Position numbers and translations under genes: made by a program
Shown: positions 9,901 to 20,049 of the stretch, piece by piece
How the letters are laid out: each line of letters starts with the position of its first letter
Numbering within the stretch: the first letter of the stretch is position 1
NCBI RefSeq assembly: GCF_040054535.1
Contig: NC_090789.1
Coordinates: 5,255,197-5,319,196, forward strand
DNA length: 64,000 bases
Source of the DNA: Antennarius striatus
Taxonomy: Eukaryota > Chordata > Actinopteri > Lophiiformes > Antennariidae
Direction: 5' to 3'
Notes under the pieces: model-generated
The model's input: the letters and a program-made list of their open reading frames with translations, nothing else
Database searches by the model: none
What the model was told of the DNA's origin: nothing

Positions 9901-12721
9901 CAGGCATGAGCGATATCAATCAGCTCGACTCGAGTTACCGTGTCTATTTCCTAGAGAAGCTAAAATGCTAAATGCAGATTGGTTCATGTTTCCTGACACA
10001 AAATAGACTGGAGTTTCTCTTCACATGTCAACCGGTGCGAATGTGTGTCTCATTTGTGTGCATGCAATGGATTCTAGACCAAAACGCAGCAACGTGGTGC
10101 ATAAAAATATGCAATATTAAGGTTTCCTACAGGGAACTGCACTTGAAGAATTGATTTCTTGTTGGTTTGTGGTCATTTTTTTTCTGTAAGTGATGAGGAA
10201 ATAAAGAACAAAACCAGCCTTAGCAAAAATGTATGATTGAACTCAGGAAATCTGATCCACATTCTTGTTTTTTTCCAGTATGCTGTGATAATAGACTCAT
10301 TTTGGTCTCCATCAATAACCCATTGAGGTCTGGTACCCAACCGTGTTTCTACCTCTCTAATCCCGACAGCTCAACCATTTACAGACCAGAGTCATTTCCC
10401 TAATTGGTGCGCCACTGTTTATTTGCAGCAGTGATACATTAAAACACGATGCTTTAAGATCCATGTGGTTTTCCACATTGCAATTAAGATGCCAGCTTTA
10501 ATGACGTCTGTATATGTGTTGGACAAGTTGCAAATTTCCACCAATCAGAGCAGACAGAGGCTCATTGTTTCAAAGGGGAACGTGTGCCATGGAAAGTTTT
10601 TGTCTCTGTATTTCAGCTCAGTGGCTCCGCGGAACAAATTTAATCAAATGTAAATTTCACATCATTAGTCTCACTTTCCTGTCTTTGTCTCAGGAGGCTA
10701 ACAATGACGTGGGTGCTGCAGGGCCAAGTGGAGATTTCGAGATCCGCGATGATCGGCGTAATGATCTCGGTCGAGGCGTGATGCCGGCGGAGCCCGACCT
10801 GGTCGGAAACACGGTGGATGGAGGGAGCTCTGCTGCACAGCTGCCACAGAAGAACATCCTGGAGAGGAAAGAAGTCTTGATAGGTGGGTGTTTTTTTGTT
10901 TTTTTCTTTTGCATATCCAAATATTTGTCCTTTGTTCCACTCGATATCTACCCTTTAGATCAAGAGACCACACTTCCCTGTTGCCTCCTGTATTCTTTCC
11001 ATCCTCCAGGAGCTGCTAAGATAAACTAGCAACAACTGGAGTTCATGTAGTGCGGATTCGTTCCGGTGTAAGGATGTGCTACTTAACCCTCTGACCCATT
11101 GAAAGCGAGCAATCCTCCTCTTACTTTATCCAATCCCTCCTTTCTCCCGTGTTTCTTTGAGTAAATCCAATATCTTTTCAAGTGCCCCCCACCCCACCCC
11201 CACCCCCTCTTCACCAACCTCCCCTCATCCCAATGAGCTGTTGTAGAAAAGTGAGGGAGCAGCCAACTTTGCTGACCTGACCGGCTCTCTGTCTCTCCTT
11301 CAGCTGTTCTGATTGGTGGACTGCTGGCGGTGGTTTTTGCTGATTTCCTGGTCATTGGTAAAGAGCAGGAGGCAACAGGCTTTAGACTGATTGTGTGATG
11401 GAACCTCAGGCCTATGCATTCATTTGAAATTATGTACATGTGTTGGTCATTTAGATCAATTGAACCAAGAAAACAAATATGCATTTATAATGATGGCAAG
11501 TATAACTTACAATAAATTTTGATTTGAGCCAAAAAAAAAGTAGTTAGACAATAAATTTCTTCCTCTTTTTGGGCACAAATGGTAGATGCTTCATTGTAAT
11601 CCATTGAATAGCTGGACTATCTGATGGAATAAACCCCTTTCAAAATATGAGTCTACACTGCTAGCATGGCTAAAGACCTTTGTTTAGTGATGGTAATAAA
11701 TGTGCAATCGATTCCGGAAAAATACGTTCATCGTGTATTTTACACGAGAAACCGTAAATGATGCATATGAAAGGATGCAATTAATATTTCATGTCCGATA
11801 CCTCAGTTGTCTTCCATTCCCAAATCAGGGATGGTGAAAGTGCAGAGCGTAACAGAATGAAAAAGCTTGATCTTACAAAGAAATTTAATTTCAATAAATG
11901 GTGTTGAAAGTCAGGGGTGATGAAAACTTGTGATATTTTAAATGTCACCCCTGATATTAGCTAGAATGGAAAAAAACAGTCAACACCTCCAACACAACAA
12001 ATGGTAGGAAAGTTTTCCACAACCACTTTGTATAATAAACCGTTTCTCCTCTGGTTTGGCCTCAACAATTACAGTATTTTCCGTAATATAAGGCGCACCT
12101 AAAAGCCTTTCATTTTCTCAATTTCTTCAATTTCAATGTGCCTTATATATTAAAAAAAGTTCCAAGATGCATTTTATAACCCAGTGCGCTTTATGTATGA
12201 AAGTTTTTTTTGTTTTTTTTAAAGGCCATTCATTGAAGGTGCGTCTTATACTCCAGTGCTCCTTATAGTGCAGAAAATACTCTGATTAACATTCCGAAAT
12301 TAATTGTTCCCACTCTTCAAGAGTTCGGTGATCAGTCACACCAACCCCATCAGGATGAACTATTTTGCGTTGCAGTGAAGCATGAAGTGGTGCACATGTA
12401 CACAAAATGAATGCAGGTTCTTCCTTTATAGCCACGCTGGGGTAGCTTAGATCTCGTAGTAATATAGCTGTCAATGCTAATGTAGTGGTTATTGATTTTT
12501 GTTAATTGTTGGATGGTGTTCTGCCTTTTAACAACTGTTTCTCTCCCTCTCCAGCGGTGATTGTGGGCGGTGTGGTGGGAGCCATGTTTGCTGCCTTCCT
12601 GGTGATGCTCCTGGTGTACAGGATGAAGAAGAAGGACGAGGGCAGCTACACGCTGGAGGAGCCCAAACAGGCCACCGTCACCTACCAGAAACCAGACAAG
12701 CAGGAGGAGTTTTACGCATAA
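6672..12721 (+). CDS. sdc3: Syndecan-3 (partial, 5' exon missing)
   Basis: Transmembrane heparan-sulfate proteoglycan. Coding exons read as 6672-6765, 8774-9618, 10694-10883 and 12555-12721; together they keep one frame and give 431 residues plus the missing signal-peptide exon. The first exon has an acidic stretch and SGSGSG, the typical glycosaminoglycan attachment site. Exon 8774-9618 is Thr/Pro/Ser-rich, mucin-like, with an ESG site and an unusual Arg/Glu tract. Exon 10694-10883 carries PSGDFE and the conserved juxtamembrane [18 protein letters not shown]. The last exon has the GGVVG transmembrane motif, the [16 protein letters not shown]1/V region and the C-terminal EFYA PDZ ligand, and stops with TAA. 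The SSAAQLPQ and [16 protein letters not shown] stretches match syndecan-3 rather than syndecan-1, -2 or -4. The 11304-11357 segment may be an extra exon. Confidence 0.93.
8971..9237 (+). repeat. Coding (GA)-rich microsatellite: Arg/Glu tract in sdc3
   Basis: An imperfect GAGAGG/GAGAGA repeat lies entirely within sdc3 exon 8774-9618 and is open in frame. It encodes about 89 residues that are nearly all Arg and Glu, with a few Lys, Gln, Leu and Asp. It separates an ESG attachment site and Pro/Thr-rich sequence on its N-terminal side from Thr/Pro-rich mucin-like sequence after it. Mammalian syndecan-3 as I know it has no such tract. It could form a charged single alpha helix. The opposite strand is open too (Ser/Leu repeat), but that is a shadow. 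Confidence 0.9.
9688..9829. repeat. TA-flanked MITE, copy 2
   Basis: Same family as the element at 5602-5705: begins CAGTATTCTCCGCACTATAA, ends with the inverse ending AATACTG, and is flanked by TA at 9686-9687 and 9830-9831. It lies in the sdc3 intron just after exon 8774-9618. Confidence 0.8.
11304..11535 (+). other. Candidate alternative transmembrane exon of sdc3
   Basis: After a good polypyrimidine tract and CAG at 11301-11303 the sequence reads, in the phase left by exon 10694-10883, [18 protein letters not shown]. This matches the canonical transmembrane start [18 protein letters not shown] at 9 of 18 positions. At 11358 a GTAAAG donor follows, so 11304-11357 is a 54-nt phase 1/1 cassette. 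Without that splice the frame runs on with [13 protein letters not shown] and stops at 11396-11398. An AATAAA at 11511-11516 would then end a short alternative last exon. The motif match and signals are visible; use in transcripts is inference. Confidence 0.6.
11511..11516 (+). promoter_or_regulatory. Candidate intronic polyadenylation signal in sdc3
   Basis: AATAAA followed by a T-rich stretch lies 113 bases after the stop codon of the read-through form of the candidate transmembrane exon. An isolated AATAAA in an AT-rich intron can occur by chance, so support comes only from its position. Confidence 0.35.
12072..12284. repeat. TA-flanked MITE, copy 3
   Basis: Longer, more decayed copy. The left end CAGTATTTTCCG is intact; the right end reads GAAAATACTCTG. 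The middle repeats the AAGGCGCACC and GTGCGTCTTATA motifs, with a poly-T insertion. It sits about 270 bp before the last sdc3 exon. Confidence 0.75.
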
Positions 12722-13299
12722 CCCTCATATGCCAGAGAGACGCACCACAGCGAGGGAGAGAAAAAGAGTGAGAGACAGAAGAGAGAAAGATACTCTGAGC
12801 CCCTGCCCTCCTCCTCCTCATCCTCCTCTTCCTCTTCTTTTTTGTCGCTTCCCCCCTCATCTGCTCGCCTCGCCTTATCCCTCTCTCCTCTTGTCTCCAA
12901 AACACTCGAGGGCGCCTTTCTCTCTGCGGACTTGGAACTTTTTTTTCAATGAAAACGAAAAAGTGGACGAAAAATAAAAAAAAAGGACAAAAAAAATAAA
13001 AAAAATAAATCCAAATATATTCTGAAAAAAATAACACATACACATGAGATGTTTTTAAAGTAAATGTTGTTATTAATATTCTACAGATGCTCTTGTTCTG
13101 TATGTAATGATATGATTATTTTGTAAAAAAAACAACAACAACAACAACAAACAAACCAACAACAACAAGGAAACAAAACACGAGATCTCAACTTGTGTTT
13201 TGTAGCACAAAAAAAGTGGTTGTCTTCTGTTTCTACGGGGCGAAGGAGAAGGCTCAAAAAAAGAACAAGGAAAGGGGCGGAGCCAGCCGGACAAGACAC

Positions 13300-13301
<2 letters not shown>

Positions 13302-13341
<40 letters not shown>
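13302..13341. repeat. (GA)n in sdc3 3' UTR
   Basis: About 20 GA units in the sdc3 3' UTR. Confidence 0.95.
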
Positions 13342-13344
<3 letters not shown>

Positions 13345-13551
13345 GTGGGCTCGATTCTGCCCCTCACCCCCACCCCCTTAAAAAAACAAACACCCAGAGC
13401 ATCTGGTTGGCTGCACAGAGACGGGGGTCAAAAGGTGAGAGGAAAGGTCTCTTTTGTGCCTTCCATCCTATTGGTGCTCAAAGATGCACACATCCATATA
13501 CAACCACACTCACATACCCACACACACATGTGCATTCATACAGACACATGT

Positions 13552-13590
<39 letters not shown>

Positions 13591-13938
13591 TATTTGCTTG
13601 AAGGTGGCCGTGACCTCTCTCTCTGTGCTCGGCCAAGCAGAAAACGGTGAACAACCCTGGATGTAGAAACACAGGCTGGTCCGTCTGAGCTGTACAAAGA
13701 CTAGTTACGGATAGTAATAATAACCAATAATATATCGATGTTCTGGGCTGGATGGTGAATAATAATAATAACACAATTATTATAATGATTATTCTTAAAC
13801 AAGGCGGATGTGTGTTGAGCTGTTTTTAAAAAAAAAAGTTTATATGTAAATATCAGTGTGTCCTCTCTGGCGTCACTAACCATCTGCATGATTTCTTTCA
13901 TCACATTCGTCATCACTCCAGATGAGCTGTGCTCTCAG

Positions 13939-13939
13939 T

Positions 13940-13995
<56 letters not shown>
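13939..13995. repeat. (CA)n in sdc3 3' UTR
   Basis: CA run interrupted once by TA. Confidence 0.95.
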
Positions 13996-14605
13996 AATGA
14001 CACCATACAGACTTTAAATATATTGTAAAACCATATCATTCAGACACACATCGATCAATCGTCATCCTCGCTGTGGTCGTCACGAGTAAAAAAAACAAAC
14101 AAATCAGGTGGTCTGGATACGAATTGATTAGTTATGGATCGGTTTGCCGGTTGGTTTTAGGGTTTGGTCTGTTTGCGTAAAAGCACAACTACGTATCCCA
14201 TCATCACATGGCCCCGACATCTCGCCTCACGCATGTCTCATTTTCTTTCTTCGTCCCACCCTTTTGGTTCTCCCTACGGTTCTCCTAGGAACCAAGAGGG
14301 GCCGTCGAGACGTTTCAAAATCAACGCAGGAAGTTGCCCCCGTCGACGCAAAATCAGTCTGAACATTTTAGTCGTTTTGTGTTTATGGGATAAATTGCAC
14401 CTACTGTTGGGCTCTTTTTTTTTTCCGGGGAGGGGTCAAAGGGGGAAAAAAAAGGGGGTGAGGATTTTGGGAAGGGGGATGTGAGGAGACAGGAGTGCTG
14501 TGCTTCTATCTAAGAGATTGTAACAATAACCACACCAGTGTGACTGGGCTAGTAGCTTCTATTATACTCAGTACTGTAGAACAAAAATGCATGGGAGTCA
14601 AAACT

Positions 14606-14611
<6 letters not shown>

Positions 14612-14674
<63 letters not shown>
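14612..14674. repeat. (GT)n in sdc3 3' UTR
   Basis: About 31 GT units; can pair with the CA run at 13939-13995 in the same transcript. Confidence 0.95.
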
Positions 14675-14678
<4 letters not shown>

Positions 14679-14954
14679 CTTCTGTGTGTTTCTGTGTGTC
14701 TGAGAGGGCAAAGTGGGGTGACTTACGTTGGAATGTACCGTGGTCGAGTGTGTGTTTACCTACTCCAGCAGTTCTCACGCTCTTCCACAGACAGGTAACA
14801 CACCTCTGCCCCCCCCCATACACCCACCCACCCACCCACCACCACCACCACCCCCTGCTGTGTGTGCGTCACTTGTGATCCCCCAGGCCAATGTGAGAAT
14901 GTGTGTGTGTCTTCACCTCATCTTAACCCACCACCTGTGCGTGCGTGTGCTTCA

Positions 14955-14956
<2 letters not shown>

Positions 14957-15006
<50 letters not shown>
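14957..15006. repeat. (GT)n in sdc3 3' UTR
   Basis: About 25 GT units. Confidence 0.95.
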
Positions 15007-15007
<1 letters not shown>

Positions 15008-15458
15008 AGCTGGTGGATGAAGGGCGGCCGGTGGCTTCCACACCCACTGTCTCTTCACCGTCCGTCTGTCTCTCCGCCGCAGGACAGACAGACACACACC
15101 CCACTTCTCACAGGCAGGAATGATCTTAACATGAACTGTCTTTTCTAAAGTGACTGTCAAAAGTATAAACGTGTGTGTGTGTGTGTGTGTGTGTGTCCAT
15201 CAAAGCCTGCGTAGCCAAATAAGATACGTGTGTGTGTGTTAAAGAGAGGGTGACTTTCTATGTCGATGCGTGTAGCTGTGTGTGTGTGTGTGTGTGTGTG
15301 AAGCCTGATGGAGGCTACGCCACTCTGTTTGCTGTACCCATTCCTGTTTTTATACATTTGCATTTTTTTAAGGCTGAGTTTCTGTCATTGGCTGAGTGCG
15401 CGAGAGGAGGCGGATCCTCCACGCCACCGCCCTGTCACTAATCTGCCACTCTGTTCCA

Positions 15459-15464
15459 AATAAA
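15459..15464 (+). promoter_or_regulatory. sdc3 polyadenylation signal
   Basis: AATAAA, about 2.74 kb after the sdc3 stop codon. It is followed about 25-45 bases later by a TG/T-rich stretch (GGGTGATCTGTTCTCTCTC). This is the best placed canonical hexamer in the 3' region. Confidence 0.6.
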
Positions 15465-15480
15465 AGAAAATACCTGATTG

Positions 15481-18400
15481 GGTGATCTGTTCTCTCTCTC
15501 TTTTGTGTTGATTTTAATTCAAGAGAGTGGATAAGTGGGTTTGAACTGGGTCACGTTAATGATCCCAAAACTATTTTGCATCATTATCATCAGCATTTGA
15601 AAAAATATCTGTTATTATATAAGTTTGATTAACTTGTGAAAAGGCCCTGGTCAAAAATGTTTTTCTTTCAGTCGAGTTTGAGCTTGTCCTCCTCCACCTC
15701 CATGTTCCCATTTAAGGAGTAGTCAGATATTTTGGGAAATGAACTTATTTGCTTTCTTTCCCAGAGCTGGATAAGAAGATGAAACTCCAGCCAGCAGGCG
15801 ATCAGCAGGTTCCTCCCGGCGCCTGAACGGTTAGAAGTGGCAGCAGGCGAGCTCTGTTACTTAAATTAAAGTAACCGGCCTCTTATTATAGCTGTAGCTC
15901 CGCATCTCGAAAAGAATGTGCAGGATTACACCTTTAAATCCAGACGACTCAATGCAGTCTGTTTTCCAAGGAACTCCAGACCCCGTTAGAATCCCTGGTT
16001 TTGTAAAAATACACCACCTTGTTGAACATTTATAGGAGTAAATCAAACATAGCGTGATGGGGTTGTGTGCATCATGTGAGGACTCTTGAGAATGCAAACC
16101 TGCCAACCATTATCACTTAACCAGAACCAGAGAACAGTTTCTCCCTTTTCTGCGATCCCATTCCCCTTTTTGAGCCTCTGAAAGAAGGAATGGGAACGTG
16201 TGGACTTTATGTGCATTCCTTTTTGTGAGACCGTGAAGAGATCGTGGACTGATATCGGGATATAACTTAGTACACGAAATCCTTCAATGGCTCTGACTCT
16301 GCTTTATCTCAGCGGTCATGTCTCTAGTATGTTATGTTGGGTGGGAATACCATGCCAACTGTAGCTGTACTGTCTTTGTGCTAAATCTATAAAACTAATG
16401 CACAATTATTCAAATTACTACAACCAATTAGCATGCAGTGAACCGGGGAATGTCTGTAGCCTCTGAAGGTCAGGTGATCCAGCTTCAGCAGTTAATGTAA
16501 TTATGCATACAGTTCATTTGTAGTATTTTCCAAGGTCAGCAATTGTATTTTCACTTTAGCAGATTTTTAAAAAAATGGTTTTTAACTCAAAGCCAGTGGA
16601 ACGCACCTCACACCAAGAGGGTCTTGGTTTCAAATACGTCTCTCTGTGAACCTGCTATGAGCAGCAGCAGATAATGAATGCTTTTCCAAAATCAGAAGCA
16701 CATTTTTTCCTCAAAAAGACTCTGTAAAATGATGTTTTATGTGAGGTAAAAGTGCGTCACTATGATGGAGATTAAAGGACACTATGAGAATTAAATGGAG
16801 TTATCTTACTGTATCCTGACTCTACTTCTTTGAGATTAGCAAGTAACAAAGGAAATGTGAAGTTAATTCTCTACATAGATGAATATAACTTATCCAAAAG
16901 GTTAACTTTTTTCTAAAGTCTCTTCTGCCAGCTTCATATAATTTGTGTTTCATCTCTTTCTAGATGTTGTACAACTAGAAAAAAAAAAAAAATATCGGTG
17001 TGGTTTTCTAAATTATCTGAAGAATCCGGCACACTGATGCTGAAAGACACACAAGTGGAAAATTATTTAAATCACTTTTTTTTTTCTCAATGCTGGGACT
17101 ATTATAAATCGCCTTTTAATCAAAAACAATTTTTACCACCAGATTAAAGTAACTTGTAATTTGAATGAGCGGCCCTTTTGATCCTGATGTTGTCTGTCGT
17201 GAAGAGGAATATATTTTTGTCTGTACATCCAGAAGGTTTTGCGTGCAGACACAGAGTCTGGCTCCGGTGTTATCACACACCAGCATTAGCTTGGCCTTCA
17301 TACCAGCTCTGACCCAGTGACATTACGCTAAACTCTACCGTGTGCTGAGCTACTGTATACAGTATGTATGATCACGGTCTATTTACACTCAGCCGACCCT
17401 CAAGGGAGGTGCCGCCAGAGACGTTATTATTCTTAGGTCATGAAATAAAAATGTACTTATGAAACGATTAAATAAACAGTCCGTGTAGATTGGTGAGCGC
17501 ACGGGAATGGAAATGACTCCAAAAAGGGGTGTCAGTTTACATTCTTCACCAGATGAAAACAAGGTCTTCTGATGTGGAGGAATATCAGCTGGTCTGTAGG
17601 GAAGACAACATGTGCTGGCCTTGAATGGTGGTCTGCTGATATGGAAATGTGCTTCACACAGAGGATGACGGGAGGGTTACATATGAGCCTTCTCCTGCTT
17701 GGAAGGGGTAAAAAGGAGGAGTGTAGGTTGAGCAGGACTCATATTTGGCATTGACAGAGGGTTCAAGAGCCTGGGGTCCAGCCAGTACCCCATCTGGTGG
17801 GTAAAAGGAGAACAACTGGAGCACAACCACAAGCAGATCTCTTAATTTTAATTAAACACTGCATGCAATAGTTACTCTTGGATGAATAAAGAGATGTTAT
17901 ATTCATACAGTGTTTAACAAACAGATTGTTTTGCCCTGTTTTAGGCATTTGTGGAATAAGAGGCTCAAAGGATCAGCATTGCTTATCCTTAACTCCATCA
18001 ATCTGGGGTATGAAAGCCCCACATGGACCCCCAGAAAAACCTGAGGGGTGACAAAATGAAAACGCAGGCAAATTCATTTCAGACTTAATATCAATTCTAG
18101 GATCTCTCCCTCATCATTACCTGCAGTTTTACATTTCCAAGAACATTTCCACCTGGGGTCAAAGGTTATGAATGGACTGCACCTCATTTTAAGTGCTTCC
18201 CTGCTAAAAAGATTCATCAGCCACAAAACACATCCAACACTTTTATTCAGCTACTATATAGTTTTATGGTGCTACGATCACAGGGGTCCAATAGGTTTTA
18301 TGGCTACATGGATTTTTATTGTTTTAAACCAAATTTAATAAAATATGGTTATGATAATCCAATATGTGTTTAATGAAACAATTGGTATTTTCACCTCTCC

Positions 18401-18820
18401 GATGTGGGACTTAAACAAAACCACGGGACCGATTGAGAGAGGAAGCCTTTCTCTGCTAACGCTCCATCCGAACGTATAGCTCTATTATAAAGTGTTTTAC
18501 AGAAAATATTTATTTATTTACATATCAAATCTGTTTGATATCAACATCTGATGTTGAACTGTCATAATAAATAAATTCTAACATATACACAGCACAACAA
18601 TCACACAGAACACAAACAGGAAATACATAAAGGCAAATAAAATTTAAATTTCATTTAAAGTTTAAACAAAAACTGACTTAAGGAAGTTGAATCATTGACA
18701 AATCATCATTCAATCTTTAATCATCTGAATACAATGCATTTTTTTGTGTAAAAGTATTCATATAAGGCTATTAGGATGTTTATGATATATTTTATCGTTT
18801 TATATATACTGTATAGATAT

Positions 18821-18882
<62 letters not shown>

Positions 18883-19870
18883 TGGTATATATGCACAAAA
18901 TCACATAGTCATAATAATATAAAAATTATATATACATATACACACACATACTAACTATATACACACACTAGCTATATAGAATGATTTTTAACGTCATAAA
19001 ACGTGTCTATATTATTTATTTGTAGCCCTGATGTGTTTTGGGAGTTTTTTCAGGACAGGGTCAGTAGCATAACTGACATGGACTATGATCTGATGTAGGA
19101 TATTTTGCTGTATGGTCCTAAATCAGATTTTATATTTGAGCATAAATAAGATGCCAGTAACCAGAATCCACGTGGCTCACTGTCATGTTTAATCAGCAGT
19201 GACAGGAAAACTCAAGTTTGGACGGTCACAACAATGTCAAATTGGAGACACAAGGCTGTAAATTTAATAGCTACATGTTAAAATGCTCAGATCAGACTAA
19301 AAAGATTATAAATCTCCCCCATGCCACTCCTGATTTTAATTTGAAATAGCATACCAAAGACATCATCTGCTTGTTGTAAATGAGCATCATAGAACAGACC
19401 TCTTCCGGCTTTGGTCAGATACGGTTCACATTGCGAACTATATGCATGATCTGAGAGGAAATAATTGCTTTTTCAGTGTGCCTGTAGGCTATTTGAAGAC
19501 ACCAATTATTCCACAATTTATCGCCTGTTTTTTTACAAACATGGATGGTTTCCAAACTGCAGAGAAAGGTTATATCTAATGAGTCTAGGGCACATGTTAA
19601 GTGTTCCTCTTGTTGCTTCTCATTTATCAATAAAGTTTTACTCATACATGGTTTACATATTTATCAATGGACTAAATATGCTATATAATAAAATAACAAC
19701 ACGTAGTCATGATGCACTTCCAATTGTTAATTTATGAATATTCAATAAAAACATTACAACAAAATGATCGATTATAATCAATGAAATAGATTTTTCTCCC
19801 CTCCAATAATACAGAGCGTGAGCCTTGGTCTTGACGCGTGAACAGGAAGCGTATGGACCTCTTACTGGTC
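15481..19870. other. Intergenic region sdc3-nobox
   Basis: No coding exon, RNA gene or promoter was recognised on either strand. Composition is AT-rich. The only marked structure is an (AT)n run at 18825-18880. Short open frames here have no family similarity and no splice context. Confidence 0.6.
18825..18880. repeat. (AT)n microsatellite
   Basis: About 28 near-perfect AT units in AT-rich intergenic DNA, able to form a cruciform. Confidence 0.95.
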
Positions 19871-19872
19871 GC

Positions 19873-20049
19873 TGATTGGCTGATCCAGTTTCACCCTCCA
19901 CGTGATAATTGTCGGAACTGTCTCGGGTCAGTCAGATAATCAATCAATCAGCCTCATTAGCCTCCAGTGCTGGAGCAATTCGTTGTGACTCTTAGTGACT
20001 TAATTGATTATTAAGTCAAGTTTATTGGCTTGGATTGGCTCGAGTTGAG
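19873..20049 (+). promoter_or_regulatory. Candidate nobox proximal promoter
   Basis: Within 180 bp before the nobox ATG are an inverted CCAAT box (GATTGG, 19874-19879), an E-box CACGTG (19899-19904), and two TAATTG sites at 19906-19911 and 20001-20006. The second is followed by ATTATTAA. TAATTG is the published NOBOX-binding core. No clear TATA box is seen. Promoter activity is inferred from position and motif density. Confidence 0.4.

Larger units (their letters stand above)
12722..15480 (+). other. sdc3 3' untranslated region
   Basis: No coding exon follows the sdc3 stop. The stretch is continuous, rich in microsatellites ((GA)n at 13302-13341, (CA)n at 13556-13587 and 13939-13995, (TG)n at 14612-14674, 14957-15006, 15172-15196 and 15278-15300) and ends with AATAAA at 15459. 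A 3' UTR of about 2.7 kb is plausible for syndecan-3, whose mammalian 3' UTR is also long. The exact cleavage site is not visible. Confidence 0.65.
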
